From positions 4,526,001 through 4,590,000 of the forward strand of contig NZ_AP018439.1 in the NCBI RefSeq assembly GCF_009937955.1: DNA of 64,000 nucleotides. The letters are read 5' to 3'. The notes under the pieces are model-generated. The model worked only from the letters and a program-made list of their open reading frames with translations. It searched no databases and was not told the origin of the DNA. This DNA comes from Undibacterium sp. KW1 (lineage in GTDB: Bacteria; Pseudomonadota; Gammaproteobacteria; Burkholderiales; Burkholderiaceae_D). Position numbers and translations under genes: made by a program. Of this stretch, positions 17,074 to 26,512 are shown one piece after another (position 1 is the stretch's first letter; each line of letters opens with the position of its first letter).

Positions 17074-17511
17074 ATGAATGACAGCATTCCGCAAACCAGA
17101 CCGGTCACTATTCTTGTCGTTGATGATGACGATGTCGATGTGCTGGGTATAGAGCGCGCACTGAAAAAACTCAAGATCGCCAATCCCATCGTGCGGGCGC
17201 ATGACGGTGTTGAAGCGCTGGAAATCCTGCGCTCGTCTGAGGGCCTGCCACGTCCCTACCTGATCTTGCTGGACATTAATATGCCCCGCATGAACGGGCA
17301 AGAATTCCTGGCGGTATTACGGCAGGACAAAAACCTGTCATCTGCCGTTGTATTCGTACTGACCACTTCACAGGATGACCAGGACAAGCTCATGGCTTAT
17401 TCCAGACATGTGGCTGGTTATATCGTCAAACAGCATGTGGGTGATGGATTCATGCGTGTGACAGAAATGCTCGACCACTACTGGCGAGTCGTTGAACTGC
17501 CTGTTGCCTGA
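17074..17511 (+). CDS. stand-alone receiver-domain response regulator (Rcp/CheY type)
   Basis: A 145-residue single REC domain: acidic pocket VVDDDDVD, phosphoacceptor in LLDINMPRMNG, the Thr of LTTSQDD and the Lys of YIVKQH. Single-domain regulators of this subtype typically receive phosphate from bacteriophytochrome-like kinases of the kind encoded two genes downstream. The ATG at 17074 is preferred to an upstream TTG at 17050 because it begins nearer the domain and follows AAAGGTGT. First gene of a four-gene operon, 9 bp before the next. Confidence 0.9.
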   Translation: MNDSIPQTRPVTILVVDDDDVDVLGIERALKKLKIANPIVRAHDGVEALEILRSSEGLPRPYLILLDINMPRMNGQEFLAVLRQDKNLSSAVVFVLTTSQDDQDKLMAYSRHVAGYIVKQHVGDGFMRVTEMLDHYWRVVELPVA

Positions 17512-17520
17512 GGTGTAATC

Positions 17521-19305
17521 ATGATGCTGACCGCGCCACCGCAAACCTCTACCCTCGATATTCTCATCATCGACGATGATGAAATCGACAGGCGCAATGT
17601 CATCCGTGCGTTGAAGCAGGTATCGGTCAGTGTCAAGATCGTTGAAGCCAATAATGCCCTTGATGGCCTGCTCAAAGCCAAGGAAACCCTGTTCGATGTC
17701 ATCCTGCTTGACTACCGCCTGCCCGACCGTGACGGCATCGAGGTATTAAAGAGCCTGCGTCTCGACAAGACCCACCACACCGCCATCATCATGCTGACGC
17801 ACCAGGAAGATGTGAGCCTGGCAGAGCAAGCCATCGAAGCCGGTGCGCAAGATTTTTTGCTGAAAGAAGAAGTCAATGCGCGCCGCCTGATGCGCGCCGT
17901 GCACCAGGCACGCCACCGCCACAAGCTGGAATCTGAACTCAGCCGCAGCTACAACCAGTTGCGCGAACTGGCTGAGCATGATGCCCTCACTGGGCTGGCC
18001 AACCGTTATGATTTTGAGCGCGCCCTGGCCTTTGCCGTCAGCCGCGCCAAGCGCGAGAACCTGCATGGCAAGATGGCGGTACTGCTGCTGGATCTTGACC
18101 GCTTCAAGAATGTGAATGACACCTATGGTCACGCGATAGGTGACCAGTTGCTCATCAAGGTAGCGCGCCGCCTGGGTACCACCACGCGCGGCAGTGATTT
18201 GCTGGCGCGCCTCGGTGGTGATGAATTTGTGGTGCTGGTGCAGGATATGGACAGGGTCGATCAGGCCATCCTGCTGGCGACCCGTATTGTCGAAGCGTTC
18301 AAGAAACCCATCGTCCTTGATGGCATGGAATGGCATGTGACGATGAGCATCGGCATTGCTGTGTTTGGCTCCTGCGCCAATGATGCGACTGAACTCATGA
18401 AATGTGCCGACATTGCGATGTACCGCGCCAAGCAGGAAGGCCGTAACCAGAGCCATTTTTATTCTGACCAGTTGCACCAGGCCGTACGCCACCGCATGTA
18501 CCTTGAGCGCGATCTGCGCCATGCTTTGCGCAATGAGCAGTTGCAGGTGTATTACCAGGCCAAGATCAATCCCTTTGATGGCAGCATAGGCGGCATGGAA
18601 GCCCTGCTGCGCTGGCACCATCCGGTAGAGGGGGTGCTGACACCGGGTGTGTTCTTGCCGATGGCAGAAGAACTGGGCCTGATGTTCGATATCGACCAGT
18701 GGGTCATGCGCACGGCCTGCGCCCAGTTGCAAGAATGGCGCTCGCTGCCCTTCCTGCATGCCCAGGACCTGACGATGGCAGTGAATGTCTCGGCCATACA
18801 ATTGCAGGGCGATAATCTCATCTACACCGTCGATGAAGCCCTGCTGACCAGTGGCCTGGACCCGCGCTACCTGGAGCTTGAGATTACCGAAAATGCATTG
18901 ATCCGCGACCCTGTCCATGTTGCGGCGATTTTGCACAAGCTGGTCGGACGTGGCGTCAAACTCTCGCTGGATGATTTTGGTACCGGTTATTCATCTTTCG
19001 GGCATTTGAAACTGTTCCCCATCCATGTGCTGAAGATAGACCAGAGTTTTGTCGCCGGTGTTGGCAAGGGTGAATCGCAAGAACGCCTGCTGGCTGCCAT
19101 GATAGCCTTTGCCCAGACCATGGAATTGTCCCTGGTGGCAGAGGGTATAGAAACTGAGCAACAGGCCACGTTCTGTGCTGAACGTGGTTGTGAACTTTTG
19201 CAGGGCTATATGTATTCACGCCCTATTCCTTCAAGTGAATTTGAAGATCGCTACCTGACTGGAAGTTTCCGCCATGCGCCAATTGGACCACAGTCAGACA
19301 AATGA
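17521..19305 (+). CDS. REC-GGDEF-EAL cyclic-di-GMP enzyme
   Basis: A 594-residue regulator. REC domain residues 12-130 with phosphoacceptor Asp64 (LLDYRLPDRDG); a helical linker; GGDEF domain about 150-310 with intact GGDEF at 232-236 and an RGSD inhibitory-site motif five residues earlier; EAL domain about 330-580 with EALLRWHHP at 360, DDFGTGYSS and the LKIDQSF segment. Both diguanylate cyclase and phosphodiesterase signatures look complete, so it may switch between making and degrading c-di-GMP according to phosphorylation. Its last 32 bp overlap the start of the kinase gene, implying translational coupling. Confidence 0.93.
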   Translation: MMLTAPPQTSTLDILIIDDDEIDRRNVIRALKQVSVSVKIVEANNALDGLLKAKETLFDVILLDYRLPDRDGIEVLKSLRLDKTHHTAIIMLTHQEDVSLAEQAIEAGAQDFLLKEEVNARRLMRAVHQARHRHKLESELSRSYNQLRELAEHDALTGLANRYDFERALAFAVSRAKRENLHGKMAVLLLDLDRFKNVNDTYGHAIGDQLLIKVARRLGTTTRGSDLLARLGGDEFVVLVQDMDRVDQAILLATRIVEAFKKPIVLDGMEWHVTMSIGIAVFGSCANDATELMKCADIAMYRAKQEGRNQSHFYSDQLHQAVRHRMYLERDLRHALRNEQLQVYYQAKINPFDGSIGGMEALLRWHHPVEGVLTPGVFLPMAEELGLMFDIDQWVMRTACAQLQEWRSLPFLHAQDLTMAVNVSAIQLQGDNLIYTVDEALLTSGLDPRYLELEITENALIRDPVHVAAILHKLVGRGVKLSLDDFGTGYSSFGHLKLFPIHVLKIDQSFVAGVGKGESQERLLAAMIAFAQTMELSLVAEGIETEQQATFCAERGCELLQGYMYSRPIPSSEFEDRYLTGSFRHAPIGPQSDK

Positions 19306-21523
19306 GCCGGCCAGCAATCAACAAACCGGAAAGCAGCCAGCTTATGTCAATGAACAGCATGCCTTGCTGGCTGCCATTGTCAACTCATCTGACGACGCCA
19401 TCATCAGCAGCGACCTCAGCGGCAATATACTGAGCTGGAATCACGCAGCAGAAATCCTGTTTGGTTATACCGCCACGGCGATTTACCAGCGCCCTTTTGC
19501 CAGCCTTTTCCCGGCTGGGCAATTGCCTGATCATCTGTCGCTGATCAAGCTTATGCAGCAAGGTGCTTCGATAGGCCATTTTGAAACCATGCGGCGCTGC
19601 CAGGATGGTACTGAGTTGCCAGTGGCGCTGACCATCTCGGCCATGCGTGACGAGGGCGGCAATATCATAGGCCTGTCACTGATCGCGCGTGACTTTAGCG
19701 TGGGCTACCGCATGGCTGCCCGCCTGACGCAGAGCGAGCGTTATTTTCGCCAGGTGGTGGATGCGGCGCCGAATGCCATGGTCATGATAGACCGCCACGG
19801 TCTCATAGAAATGGTCAATTCGCAGACCGAGTCCATCTTTGGCTACACCCGCACCGAGCTATTGGGCAAACCCCTGGAAATTCTGATCCCCTCGCGCTTC
19901 CAGCGCCATCACCCCAGCCAGCGCACCGGTTACTTTGCCAACCCCATCAGCCGTGTCATGGGACGCGGGCGCGAGCTGTATGGCCTGCGCAAGGACGGAA
20001 CCGAGTTCCCGGTAGAGATAGGCCTGAACCCGATAGAAACTGCCGACGGCATCAAGGTCTTGTCAGCCATCGTCGATATCACTGAGCGCAAGCGCCAGGA
20101 AGAGCGCTTCCGCCTTGTGGTGGAAGCTGCACCGAATGCCATGGTCATGATAGACAGCCAGGGCAAAATAGAAATGGTGAATGCCCAGACCGAAACCATC
20201 TTTGGCTACGAGCGTGAAGAACTGCTGGGCCAACCCATGGAAGTGCTGATACCTGAACGCTTTCGCCATCACCACCCGGGCTTGCGCAGTCATTTTTTTA
20301 CCCAGCCCAGCAGCCGCAGCATGGGCACAGGCCGCGACCTGTTTGGCTTGCGCAAGGATGGCACAGAGTTCCCGGTAGAGATAGGCCTGAACCCGATAGA
20401 AACGGCAGATGGTCTCAAGGTCTTGTCGGCGATTGTCGATATCAGTGAGCGCAAGCGCCTGGAAGAACGCTTCCGTCTCGTCGTCGAAGCCGCGCCAAAT
20501 GCCATGGTCATGATAGATGGCCGTGGAATCATAGAAATGGTGAATGCCCAGACCGAGCACCTGTTTGCTTACCCGCGCGACGAATTGCTGGGCCAGCCCA
20601 TGGAGATGCTGATACCGGCCCGCTTTCGCAGCCAGCACCCGGATTTGCGCGTCCATTATTTCACCAGCCCCAGCACCCGCGCCATGGGCAGTGGGCGCGA
20701 CCTGTTTGGCCTGCGCAAGGACGGTAGCGAATTCCAGATAGAGATAGGCCTCAACCCCATACACACAGCAGATGGCCTCAAGGTCTTGTCAGCGATTGTC
20801 GATATCTCTGAACGCAAGCGCTTTACCGATGAGCTGTCGCGGCGCAACCAGGAACTGAATAATTTTGCCTATGTCGCCTCGCATGATCTCAAGTCACCCC
20901 TGCGTGGGGTCGATCAACTGGCCACCTGGCTGACCGAAGACCTGGCCGGCAAGATCGATGATGAAACCAATGAACACCTGCGTCTCATGCGCATACGCAT
21001 CAAACGCATGGAGAGGCTGCTCGACGATTTATTGCTCTACTTCCGCGCCGGGCAACTGGGTGGCTCGGTAGAACACATAGACTTTGCCGAGCTGGTGCGC
21101 GATGTATTTGAACTGTGCTGCCCTGACCAGTCGTTCAGGCTGGAGCTGCAGGGCGAATTCCCGCGCTGCCATACCCACAAGGTGCCGCTGGAACTGGTGT
21201 TCCGCAATCTCATGAGCAATGCGATCAAACATCACGATACCAAAAAGGGCTGCATCGTCGTAAGGTCCATGCCCAATGAGCAATGGCTGGAATTTTCAGT
21301 CAGCGATGACGGCCCTGGTATCCCGGCTGAGCATACTGAGCGCGTATTCGCCATGTTCCAGACCCTGCGTCCGCGTGATGAAGTTGAAGGCAGCGGCATG
21401 GGTCTGGCCATCATCAAGAAAACCATAGAGTCGCTCGGTGGCAGTATCAGGCTTAGTGCCAACCAGCCACGCGGCACCGTGTTCAGCTTCACCTGGCCAC
21501 GCAACATGGCGGAGGCTTTATAA
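19274..21523 (+). CDS. multi-PAS sensor histidine kinase
   Basis: A 749-residue soluble kinase. PAS1 (about 27-140) is followed by three very similar PAS units (about 157-277, 278-398, 399-519), each beginning RFR-VVEAAPNAMVMID and ending DISERKR. HisKA contains the phospho-His in YVASHDLKSPLRG (His537), and the HATPase region shows MSNAIKHH, SDDGPGIP and GSGMGLAIIKK. No membrane segments, so it senses a cytoplasmic signal such as redox, light cofactor or ligand. Probable partners are the receiver at 17074 and the REC-GGDEF-EAL protein whose gene it overlaps. The start at 19274 lies within the upstream gene; no better in-frame start is present. Confidence 0.93.
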   Translation: MRQLDHSQTNEPASNQQTGKQPAYVNEQHALLAAIVNSSDDAIISSDLSGNILSWNHAAEILFGYTATAIYQRPFASLFPAGQLPDHLSLIKLMQQGASIGHFETMRRCQDGTELPVALTISAMRDEGGNIIGLSLIARDFSVGYRMAARLTQSERYFRQVVDAAPNAMVMIDRHGLIEMVNSQTESIFGYTRTELLGKPLEILIPSRFQRHHPSQRTGYFANPISRVMGRGRELYGLRKDGTEFPVEIGLNPIETADGIKVLSAIVDITERKRQEERFRLVVEAAPNAMVMIDSQGKIEMVNAQTETIFGYEREELLGQPMEVLIPERFRHHHPGLRSHFFTQPSSRSMGTGRDLFGLRKDGTEFPVEIGLNPIETADGLKVLSAIVDISERKRLEERFRLVVEAAPNAMVMIDGRGIIEMVNAQTEHLFAYPRDELLGQPMEMLIPARFRSQHPDLRVHYFTSPSTRAMGSGRDLFGLRKDGSEFQIEIGLNPIHTADGLKVLSAIVDISERKRFTDELSRRNQELNNFAYVASHDLKSPLRGVDQLATWLTEDLAGKIDDETNEHLRLMRIRIKRMERLLDDLLLYFRAGQLGGSVEHIDFAELVRDVFELCCPDQSFRLELQGEFPRCHTHKVPLELVFRNLMSNAIKHHDTKKGCIVVRSMPNEQWLEFSVSDDGPGIPAEHTERVFAMFQTLRPRDEVEGSGMGLAIIKKTIESLGGSIRLSANQPRGTVFSFTWPRNMAEAL
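19740..20828 (+). repeat. three tandem 363-bp PAS-encoding repeats
   Basis: Three consecutive units of 121 codons, spaced exactly 363 bp (for example the GAAGAGCGCTTCCGC and GAAGAACGCTTCCGT junctions at 20099 and 20462), show high identity at the DNA level. They arose by intragenic duplication and could recombine to change the number of PAS domains. Confidence 0.85.
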
Positions 21524-21524
21524 G

Positions 21525-23003
21525 ATGATGTCGCATTCACGCAAAACAGAAGCAAACAATGATCCGGTGGCCTTGCTGGCCGCCATCGTCAACTCATCGG
21601 ACGATGCCATCATAGGCAGCGACCTGAACGGCCACATCATCAGCTGGAACCACGCCGCCAGTCTGCTGTTTGGGCATGCGCATGAGGCAATCCTGGGCCG
21701 TCCCTTTGCCGTCCTGTTCCCGGACGGGCAATTACCCGACCATCAAACGCTAGGCCAACTGCTGCAAAAAAATAACGCCATCGGCCAGTTTGAAACCATG
21801 GGCAGGCGTGCTGATGGCAACGAAATACCAGTATCGCTGACCATCTCGGCCATACGCGATGCCAGTGGAAATATGTTTGGCCTCTCGCTGAGCGCACGCG
21901 ACTTCAGCAGCGGCTACCAATTGGCCGCCAGGCTGACACAGAGTGAAAGGCATTTCCGCCAGGTAGTCCAGGCTGCGCCAAATGCCATGATACTCGTCAA
22001 CAGCCAGGGCCAGATAGAGCTGATCAATGAGCGTTGTGAACAAATGTTTGGCTACACACGCGCAGAACTCATAGGCAATACGCTCGACATACTGGTACCT
22101 GAACGCTTTCGCGGGCAACATCCCGAACGGCGTGCAGCTTATTTTGCTCATCCTGACGAACCTGTCATGGGCAAGGGCCGCGAACTATATGCCTTGCACA
22201 GGGATGGTAACGAGTTCCCGGTAGAAGTCAGCCTCAGCCCCATCGAGACAGCAGATGGCATGAAGGTATTGTCAGCCATTGTCGATATGTCAGAACGCCA
22301 GCGCTTCACCGACGAACTCTCGCGCCGCAACCAGGAACTCAAGGACTTTGCCTACGTCGCCTCGCATGATCTCAAAGCCCCGCTGCGCGGCGTCAACCAG
22401 CTCGCCACCTGGATCACCGAAGACCTGGCAGGCCAGATCAATGAAGAAACCCAGGAACACCTGCACCTCATGCGCGTGCGCATCACCCGCATGGAAAAAC
22501 TGCTCGACGACCTGCTGCTCTACTTCCGCGCCGACAACCTTGGCGGCAGCACAGAATGCATAGACTTTGCAGAGATGGCGCGCGATGTCTTTGAACTATG
22601 CTGCAACAACCCCTCGTTTTCTCTCGAATTGCAGGGCACTTTCCCCAAAGACTTCACACACAAGGTGGCCCTGGAACTGGTCTTGCGCAACCTCATCAAC
22701 AATGCCATCAAGCACCACGACAAGGCAAGCGGCCACATCATCGTGCGCGCCTTGCCTGCGCCTGATGAACAGCACTACCTCTTCGAAGTCGCCGACGACG
22801 GCCCCGGCATCGCCCCCGAACACCGCGAACGCGTCTTTGCCATGTTCCAGACCCTGCGCCCGCGCGACGAAGTAGAAGGCAGCGGCATGGGCCTGGCCGT
22901 CATCAAGAAAACCATAGAATCACTGGGCGGCAGCATCAGCCTCGCAGCCAATGCGCCACGCGGTGCGGTGTTCAGGTTTAGCTGGCCGCGGGTGGCGGGA
23001 TAG
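21525..23003 (+). CDS. PAS-PAS sensor histidine kinase, paralogue of the preceding gene
   Basis: A 492-residue soluble kinase: PAS1 (about 15-130), PAS2 (about 140-260), HisKA with SHDLKAPLRG (His281) and a HATPase domain with INNAIKHH, ADDGPGIAPEH and GSGMGLAVIKK. It matches the upstream kinase except that the latter has two extra PAS copies. It starts at ATG 21525, 1 bp after the upstream stop (a second ATG follows at once). The pair probably feed the same regulators, with different inputs. Confidence 0.93.
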   Translation: MMSHSRKTEANNDPVALLAAIVNSSDDAIIGSDLNGHIISWNHAASLLFGHAHEAILGRPFAVLFPDGQLPDHQTLGQLLQKNNAIGQFETMGRRADGNEIPVSLTISAIRDASGNMFGLSLSARDFSSGYQLAARLTQSERHFRQVVQAAPNAMILVNSQGQIELINERCEQMFGYTRAELIGNTLDILVPERFRGQHPERRAAYFAHPDEPVMGKGRELYALHRDGNEFPVEVSLSPIETADGMKVLSAIVDMSERQRFTDELSRRNQELKDFAYVASHDLKAPLRGVNQLATWITEDLAGQINEETQEHLHLMRVRITRMEKLLDDLLLYFRADNLGGSTECIDFAEMARDVFELCCNNPSFSLELQGTFPKDFTHKVALELVLRNLINNAIKHHDKASGHIIVRALPAPDEQHYLFEVADDGPGIAPEHRERVFAMFQTLRPRDEVEGSGMGLAVIKKTIESLGGSISLAANAPRGAVFRFSWPRVAG

Positions 23004-23465
23004 TTGGTGCCTCACGTAGCAGCGACTTTGGACGCAAATAGCAAACGGAATTGAAAGTTCAAGACCAAAAAGCTCACCACAGAGACACGGAGTCACAGAG
23101 AAATGCAAGAGAGGGAAAGACAGTATTGACAAGCAACACCCTCGTAGAAGCGGCTTTAGCCGCAAATAGCAGACTGCAAGAGGCTTGGACCAGGATACCT
23201 GTCTGAAATTTTTTATCGCATTTCAAATGCGTGCAGCCCAAATACGATGGATTCCTGCCTGCGCAGGAATGACGATTGAAGGGTATCCAGATAAAAAAAT
23301 AACGCGGTTTGCGCACGCTGAAATTGAAGGGTACAACAATACCAGTAAGCTGCGGCATAGCGCACACAAACGAAACGAGAACGGAAGGAAAGCAGTATTT
23401 CTTCCTCCGTGTGCCTCTGTGTCTCAGTGTCTCTGTGGTGAGATTTTTGGTCTTGCTTTCACCAA
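23004..23465. repeat. repeat-rich intergenic patch
   Basis: No gene. It contains an inverted pair of CACAGAGACAC-type repeats (23073-23100 and 23405-23442), a GCGGCTTTAGCCGC palindrome at about 23149 and a 20-bp palindrome ATTCCTGCCTGCGCAGGAAT at 23251-23270. The same families recur at 30695 and 46953 in this window. The patch lies at the 3' end of the disrupted metallopeptidase gene. Confidence 0.7.
23251..23270. repeat. dRS3-like 20-bp palindrome
   Basis: ATTCCTGCCTGCGCAGGAAT followed by GACGA, resembling the neisserial dRS3 layout (ATTCC-N8-GGAAT type). A second copy is at 30695-30714 with the same flanking GATGG and GACGA. Confidence 0.65.
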
Positions 23466-24855
23466 TTAATGAAGCATTGCAACGCAGTACTTCACCGCAC
23501 TTGTCTGCCAATCCAATGCAAGGCGCTTTGCCCGACAAAAGCACAAAACGCCCGCATACGATTCAACCTGCACATAGTAATAACCTGCCGCTCCTGCATA
23601 GCTGACAGATTCAGTCGATGTACTGCCTTCGCTGCTGGCGACTTTGGCCCAGGCGCTGCCTGAGTATTTGTACAGGTAGAGGTCAAAGTCTGTACCCGGT
23701 GGCCCGCTCAACTGTATGCTATAGGAACCATTACCAGCCTTAGCCGGGTGATGCGCTGGGTGCATTGGCGGTCGCACCGTTGGTCAGGCTGCCGGTCTGG
23801 GTGACAGCACCACCTGGTGTTGGCGTGTAAGAGGCAAACACCGTCCTGGCCAGGCCTTCATTGACTGCATGCCATGGATAGCCCAGCGTGCGCATGCGGG
23901 AGTTTTCTGTTGGCCTGTATTTCCCGGTCTTGCAATATTGCGCGCCCTGGAAGGTGCCGACCGTGCCGTTCGGATATTGCCCCAGGCCGGTTGGCACGGC
24001 AGTGGATGATGAGATCAGGCCGCCCCATTTGACATTGCGTGTGCCATTCAGTGACACATCACCTGAGCTGGGCTCGGCACTCAGGCTGCAGGTACCGTAA
24101 TCATATTCATCAGCCAGGGCAAAGGCGGTGTGGCCTATCTCATGCAGGGCGATTTCCACTGACTGAACATGCATGGAGAGCGTCGCTATCTCACCGCCAG
24201 AACCACCATAGCGGGTGGAGTTGGACACTACGACAATGACGCCACGCTGGTCAGGCGCAAGTACCGAACCGACGATGTCATATACCTTAGTCGAGTTCAC
24301 ACAGAGCAGGCGGTCGATGTTATAGCAGTAAAAGCTGCCATCCATGGCGGTGTCGCGATAGACGCCCTTATCCGGCTCGTCTGCGCCGGACTGGTTGCTG
24401 GCGACATCAACGCGGTGCACATTGATGCTGGCACGATTCGCGGCAAACAGGGAGTCGGCCATGAAGCCATCGATGACTTTTTGTGCGTCTGTACGCCATT
24501 TGCTCATCTCGGCAGCGGTATAACCATCGCCAACAAAGACCATGTCCATGCGTGCATTGGACGGACCATTATTGATGATGGTCGTGACGGTTGCTGCCGG
24601 GGCGGCAGATGGTGGCGGCTGCATGCGTGCGGCCTGACCGCTGCGCACTATCTTGTCGAGGGCAGCTCGCTTGAATACCGCTGGCTGTGGTGGTGGTGGC
24701 GCCAACTCGCCAAGCTCGGCACGCACAGGAGTAAAGCTGGTACCCTGCCTGCCATCGCTGTAGGCAACGCGCAGCGAAATATTCGCTGCATGGGCCACAC
24801 TGAGTTGTAACATTGAAATTGCAACGGACATCGAAATAAGTTTGAGTGAATTCAT
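23466..24855 (-). pseudogene. secreted M64-type (IgA peptidase) metalloprotease, frameshifted
   Basis: The main frame (24855 down to 23740) encodes a 371-residue secreted protein: signal peptide ending VAHA, a proline-rich linker, then a zinc metallopeptidase with MDMVFVGDGYTAAEM near the start and the metal site HEIGHTAFALADEYDYG, as in Peptidase M64. The frame ends at TAA soon after GSLTNGATANAPSASPG. A second frame, joined near a GGG run at 23746-23748, continues with GNGSYSIQLSGPPGTDFDLYLYKYSG and YYYVQVESYAG, a bacterial pre-peptidase C-terminal (PPC) domain. One base is apparently missing. The last strand of the PPC domain is replaced by unrelated residues abutting the repeat patch. The peptidase domain itself is intact, so a shortened active protein is possible. 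Confidence 0.75.
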
Positions 24856-24894
24856 ACTGTCTCCGAATAAAATAAGGTGAAAGTGTGAACTACC

Positions 24895-24965
24895 GATGCT
24901 GATGGTGCTAATGCTGATGTTGATGCTGATGTTGATGCCGATGTTGATGCTGTTAAAGCTGATGA
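24895..24965. repeat. hexanucleotide tandem repeat (GATGYT)n upstream of metalloprotease
   Basis: About eleven consecutive or near-consecutive GATGCT/GATGTT units with a few variants, starting 40 bp upstream of the metalloprotease ATG. Such arrays can expand or contract by slippage and alter promoter spacing. The array is open in frame with the gene but has no start codon before it. Confidence 0.75.
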
Positions 24966-25205
24966 CTAAGGAGGAACCTCCCCCGATGTGAGAGAACCGT
25001 TGATGGAAGATGCTATCGGGGCAGTCGCTGCGCTTGATACTGGCAGCTGGAGTTCAGTATAGTAAAATAAATATATTAAACAAATATTAATGTAAGCAAA
25101 TGTGAGTGAGATCGCGGCATGCAAATGAAGATGGCCGGGGTCAATATGGATACCGGCGGCCCGCCCTGCTTCTCTTATGTCACAATAGCTGATCTATCCC
25201 AGTTT

Positions 25206-25751
25206 ATGACTTGCATGCACCGCATCACACGCTCTGATCTCTATTTGTTTCTGATGCTGCTGTTGACCAGCCCTGTCACTGTGCCGTGTGCACTGATCTG
25301 CCTCGTGCTGTTTGGCCTGTTATGGCTGCTGAGCCTGCTCCAGATAAAATTGATAAACGGTATATTTATCATCTTATTCCTGATCATAGGGTATCCATTT
25401 ATTATGGTATTGCAGCTAAGTACTGTCTCACTGTATCACCTGCTGCGTGAACGTCCGCACATCAGCGATACCGGTTTCACGTTCCATCGCCGCTTTAAAA
25501 AAGTGACGGTCTTGTGGACTAACATCAAGTTCATCCGCGAGGTCTGGACGCCGCCGATGAATACAACATATCAATTCCATTTTCATGAAGGCCAACGGCT
25601 GCAAATAACCGCCACTGACGACAGTAAGCAAGTCGTGGAAGAAGCAAAGAAGCTGGGGATACCATTTGAGCAGGACAGTATCAGCAAAACCTGGCATGAC
25701 AATGAGCGTGCAACAGCTATTCCCGCACCAGGTAAGCCAGACCCGGACTAA
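25206..25751 (+). CDS. hypothetical membrane protein, paralogue of 26505-27026
   Basis: About 181 residues. Two or three hydrophobic segments (about 12-35, 38-62, 65-80) are followed by a soluble, mixed C-terminal domain with 'TGFTFHRRFKKVTVLWTNI' and an NERATAIPAP tail. It matches the protein at 26505 in layout and in the 'YHLLRERPHISDTGFTFHR' / 'YHLIRKRPQVTQNGFTYRQ' region and the final KTWHD / KVWHE. ATG 25206 or 25215 is chosen from that comparison; open sequence up to 25119 has no counterpart. Function unknown. Confidence 0.65.
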   Translation: MTCMHRITRSDLYLFLMLLLTSPVTVPCALICLVLFGLLWLLSLLQIKLINGIFIILFLIIGYPFIMVLQLSTVSLYHLLRERPHISDTGFTFHRRFKKVTVLWTNIKFIREVWTPPMNTTYQFHFHEGQRLQITATDDSKQVVEEAKKLGIPFEQDSISKTWHDNERATAIPAPGKPDPD

Positions 25752-25810
25752 ACCTCATCCGCTATACTGTGACAAATCCATATTTTTACGAGAGCCAATA
25801 CCGCGATAGC

Positions 25811-26512
25811 ATGGATCAACTCCCGATTATCTTCTTCCCTGGTATCAACGGTGATGCACGCATATTTGCAGAACAGCTAAAAGCCTTCCCCACCTTAAAA
25901 ATCGCGCAGTGGCTGCCGCCAGCCCGCTCAGAGAGCATGGCGGCGTATGCAAAGCGTATGGCAAGAGCAGTTGATCCGGGTGGCCCGTGCCTGGTCGGTG
26001 GCACCTCTTTTGGCGGCATCATCGCACTTGAAGCGGCGCATCACCTGCAAGCGCAAGCCTGCCTGCTATTTGCATCCAGCCGCGACGCCCATGGCCTGCC
26101 GACTAGCTTGCGCATGGCGAGGCAGTTGGGCAAACTGATCAGTGCTGACACCATCTGGAAATGGACAATGCGGTGGCAAGATGCAAGCATCGCCAGCCTG
26201 CCATCGGCCAGAAAAAAACGCCAACGCCTGTCGCCAACGCAGCAGCATTTTCGTGACTGGGCCCTGTCTGCCTTACTGGACTGGAAGCCTGCTCCCGCAG
26301 CCTGTCCGGTCATGCAACTGCACGGCAGCAAGGACAATGTCTTTGACGCCAGGCGCAGCAAGGCCAACCGCATCATCCCCGGTGCCGGGCATGTGATGAC
26401 GCGTACGCATAGCGAAGAGGTCAATCAGTTCATCATCAAAGCAATTGAATCCTGCCATGCGTCAGAGACAGACATCACCAGCATCCAGCAAAACAGGCAT
26501 CGCCATGAATGA
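25811..26512 (+). CDS. alpha/beta hydrolase
   Basis: A 233-residue cytoplasmic alpha/beta-hydrolase-like protein: FFPGINGDARIF near the start, nucleophile elbow GGTSFGGIIALEA, acid candidate in HGSKDNVF and a late His in IPGAGHVMTRTH. The substrate is unknown. The start ATG 25811 begins at the conserved strand; a GTG at 25769 would add unconserved residues. It lies between two paralogous membrane protein genes and overlaps the second by 8 bp (ATGAATGA), so all three are probably one operon. Confidence 0.7.
   Translation: MDQLPIIFFPGINGDARIFAEQLKAFPTLKIAQWLPPARSESMAAYAKRMARAVDPGGPCLVGGTSFGGIIALEAAHHLQAQACLLFASSRDAHGLPTSLRMARQLGKLISADTIWKWTMRWQDASIASLPSARKKRQRLSPTQQHFRDWALSALLDWKPAPAACPVMQLHGSKDNVFDARRSKANRIIPGAGHVMTRTHSEEVNQFIIKAIESCHASETDITSIQQNRHRHE

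Noticed and set aside
17746..18936. A 396-codon minus-strand frame
   Set aside because: Antisense to the REC-GGDEF-EAL gene, which has all catalytic motifs.
23740..23760. Programmed frameshift in the protease gene
   Set aside because: No slippery heptamer or pseudoknot seen; a simple one-base loss in a GGG run is sufficient.
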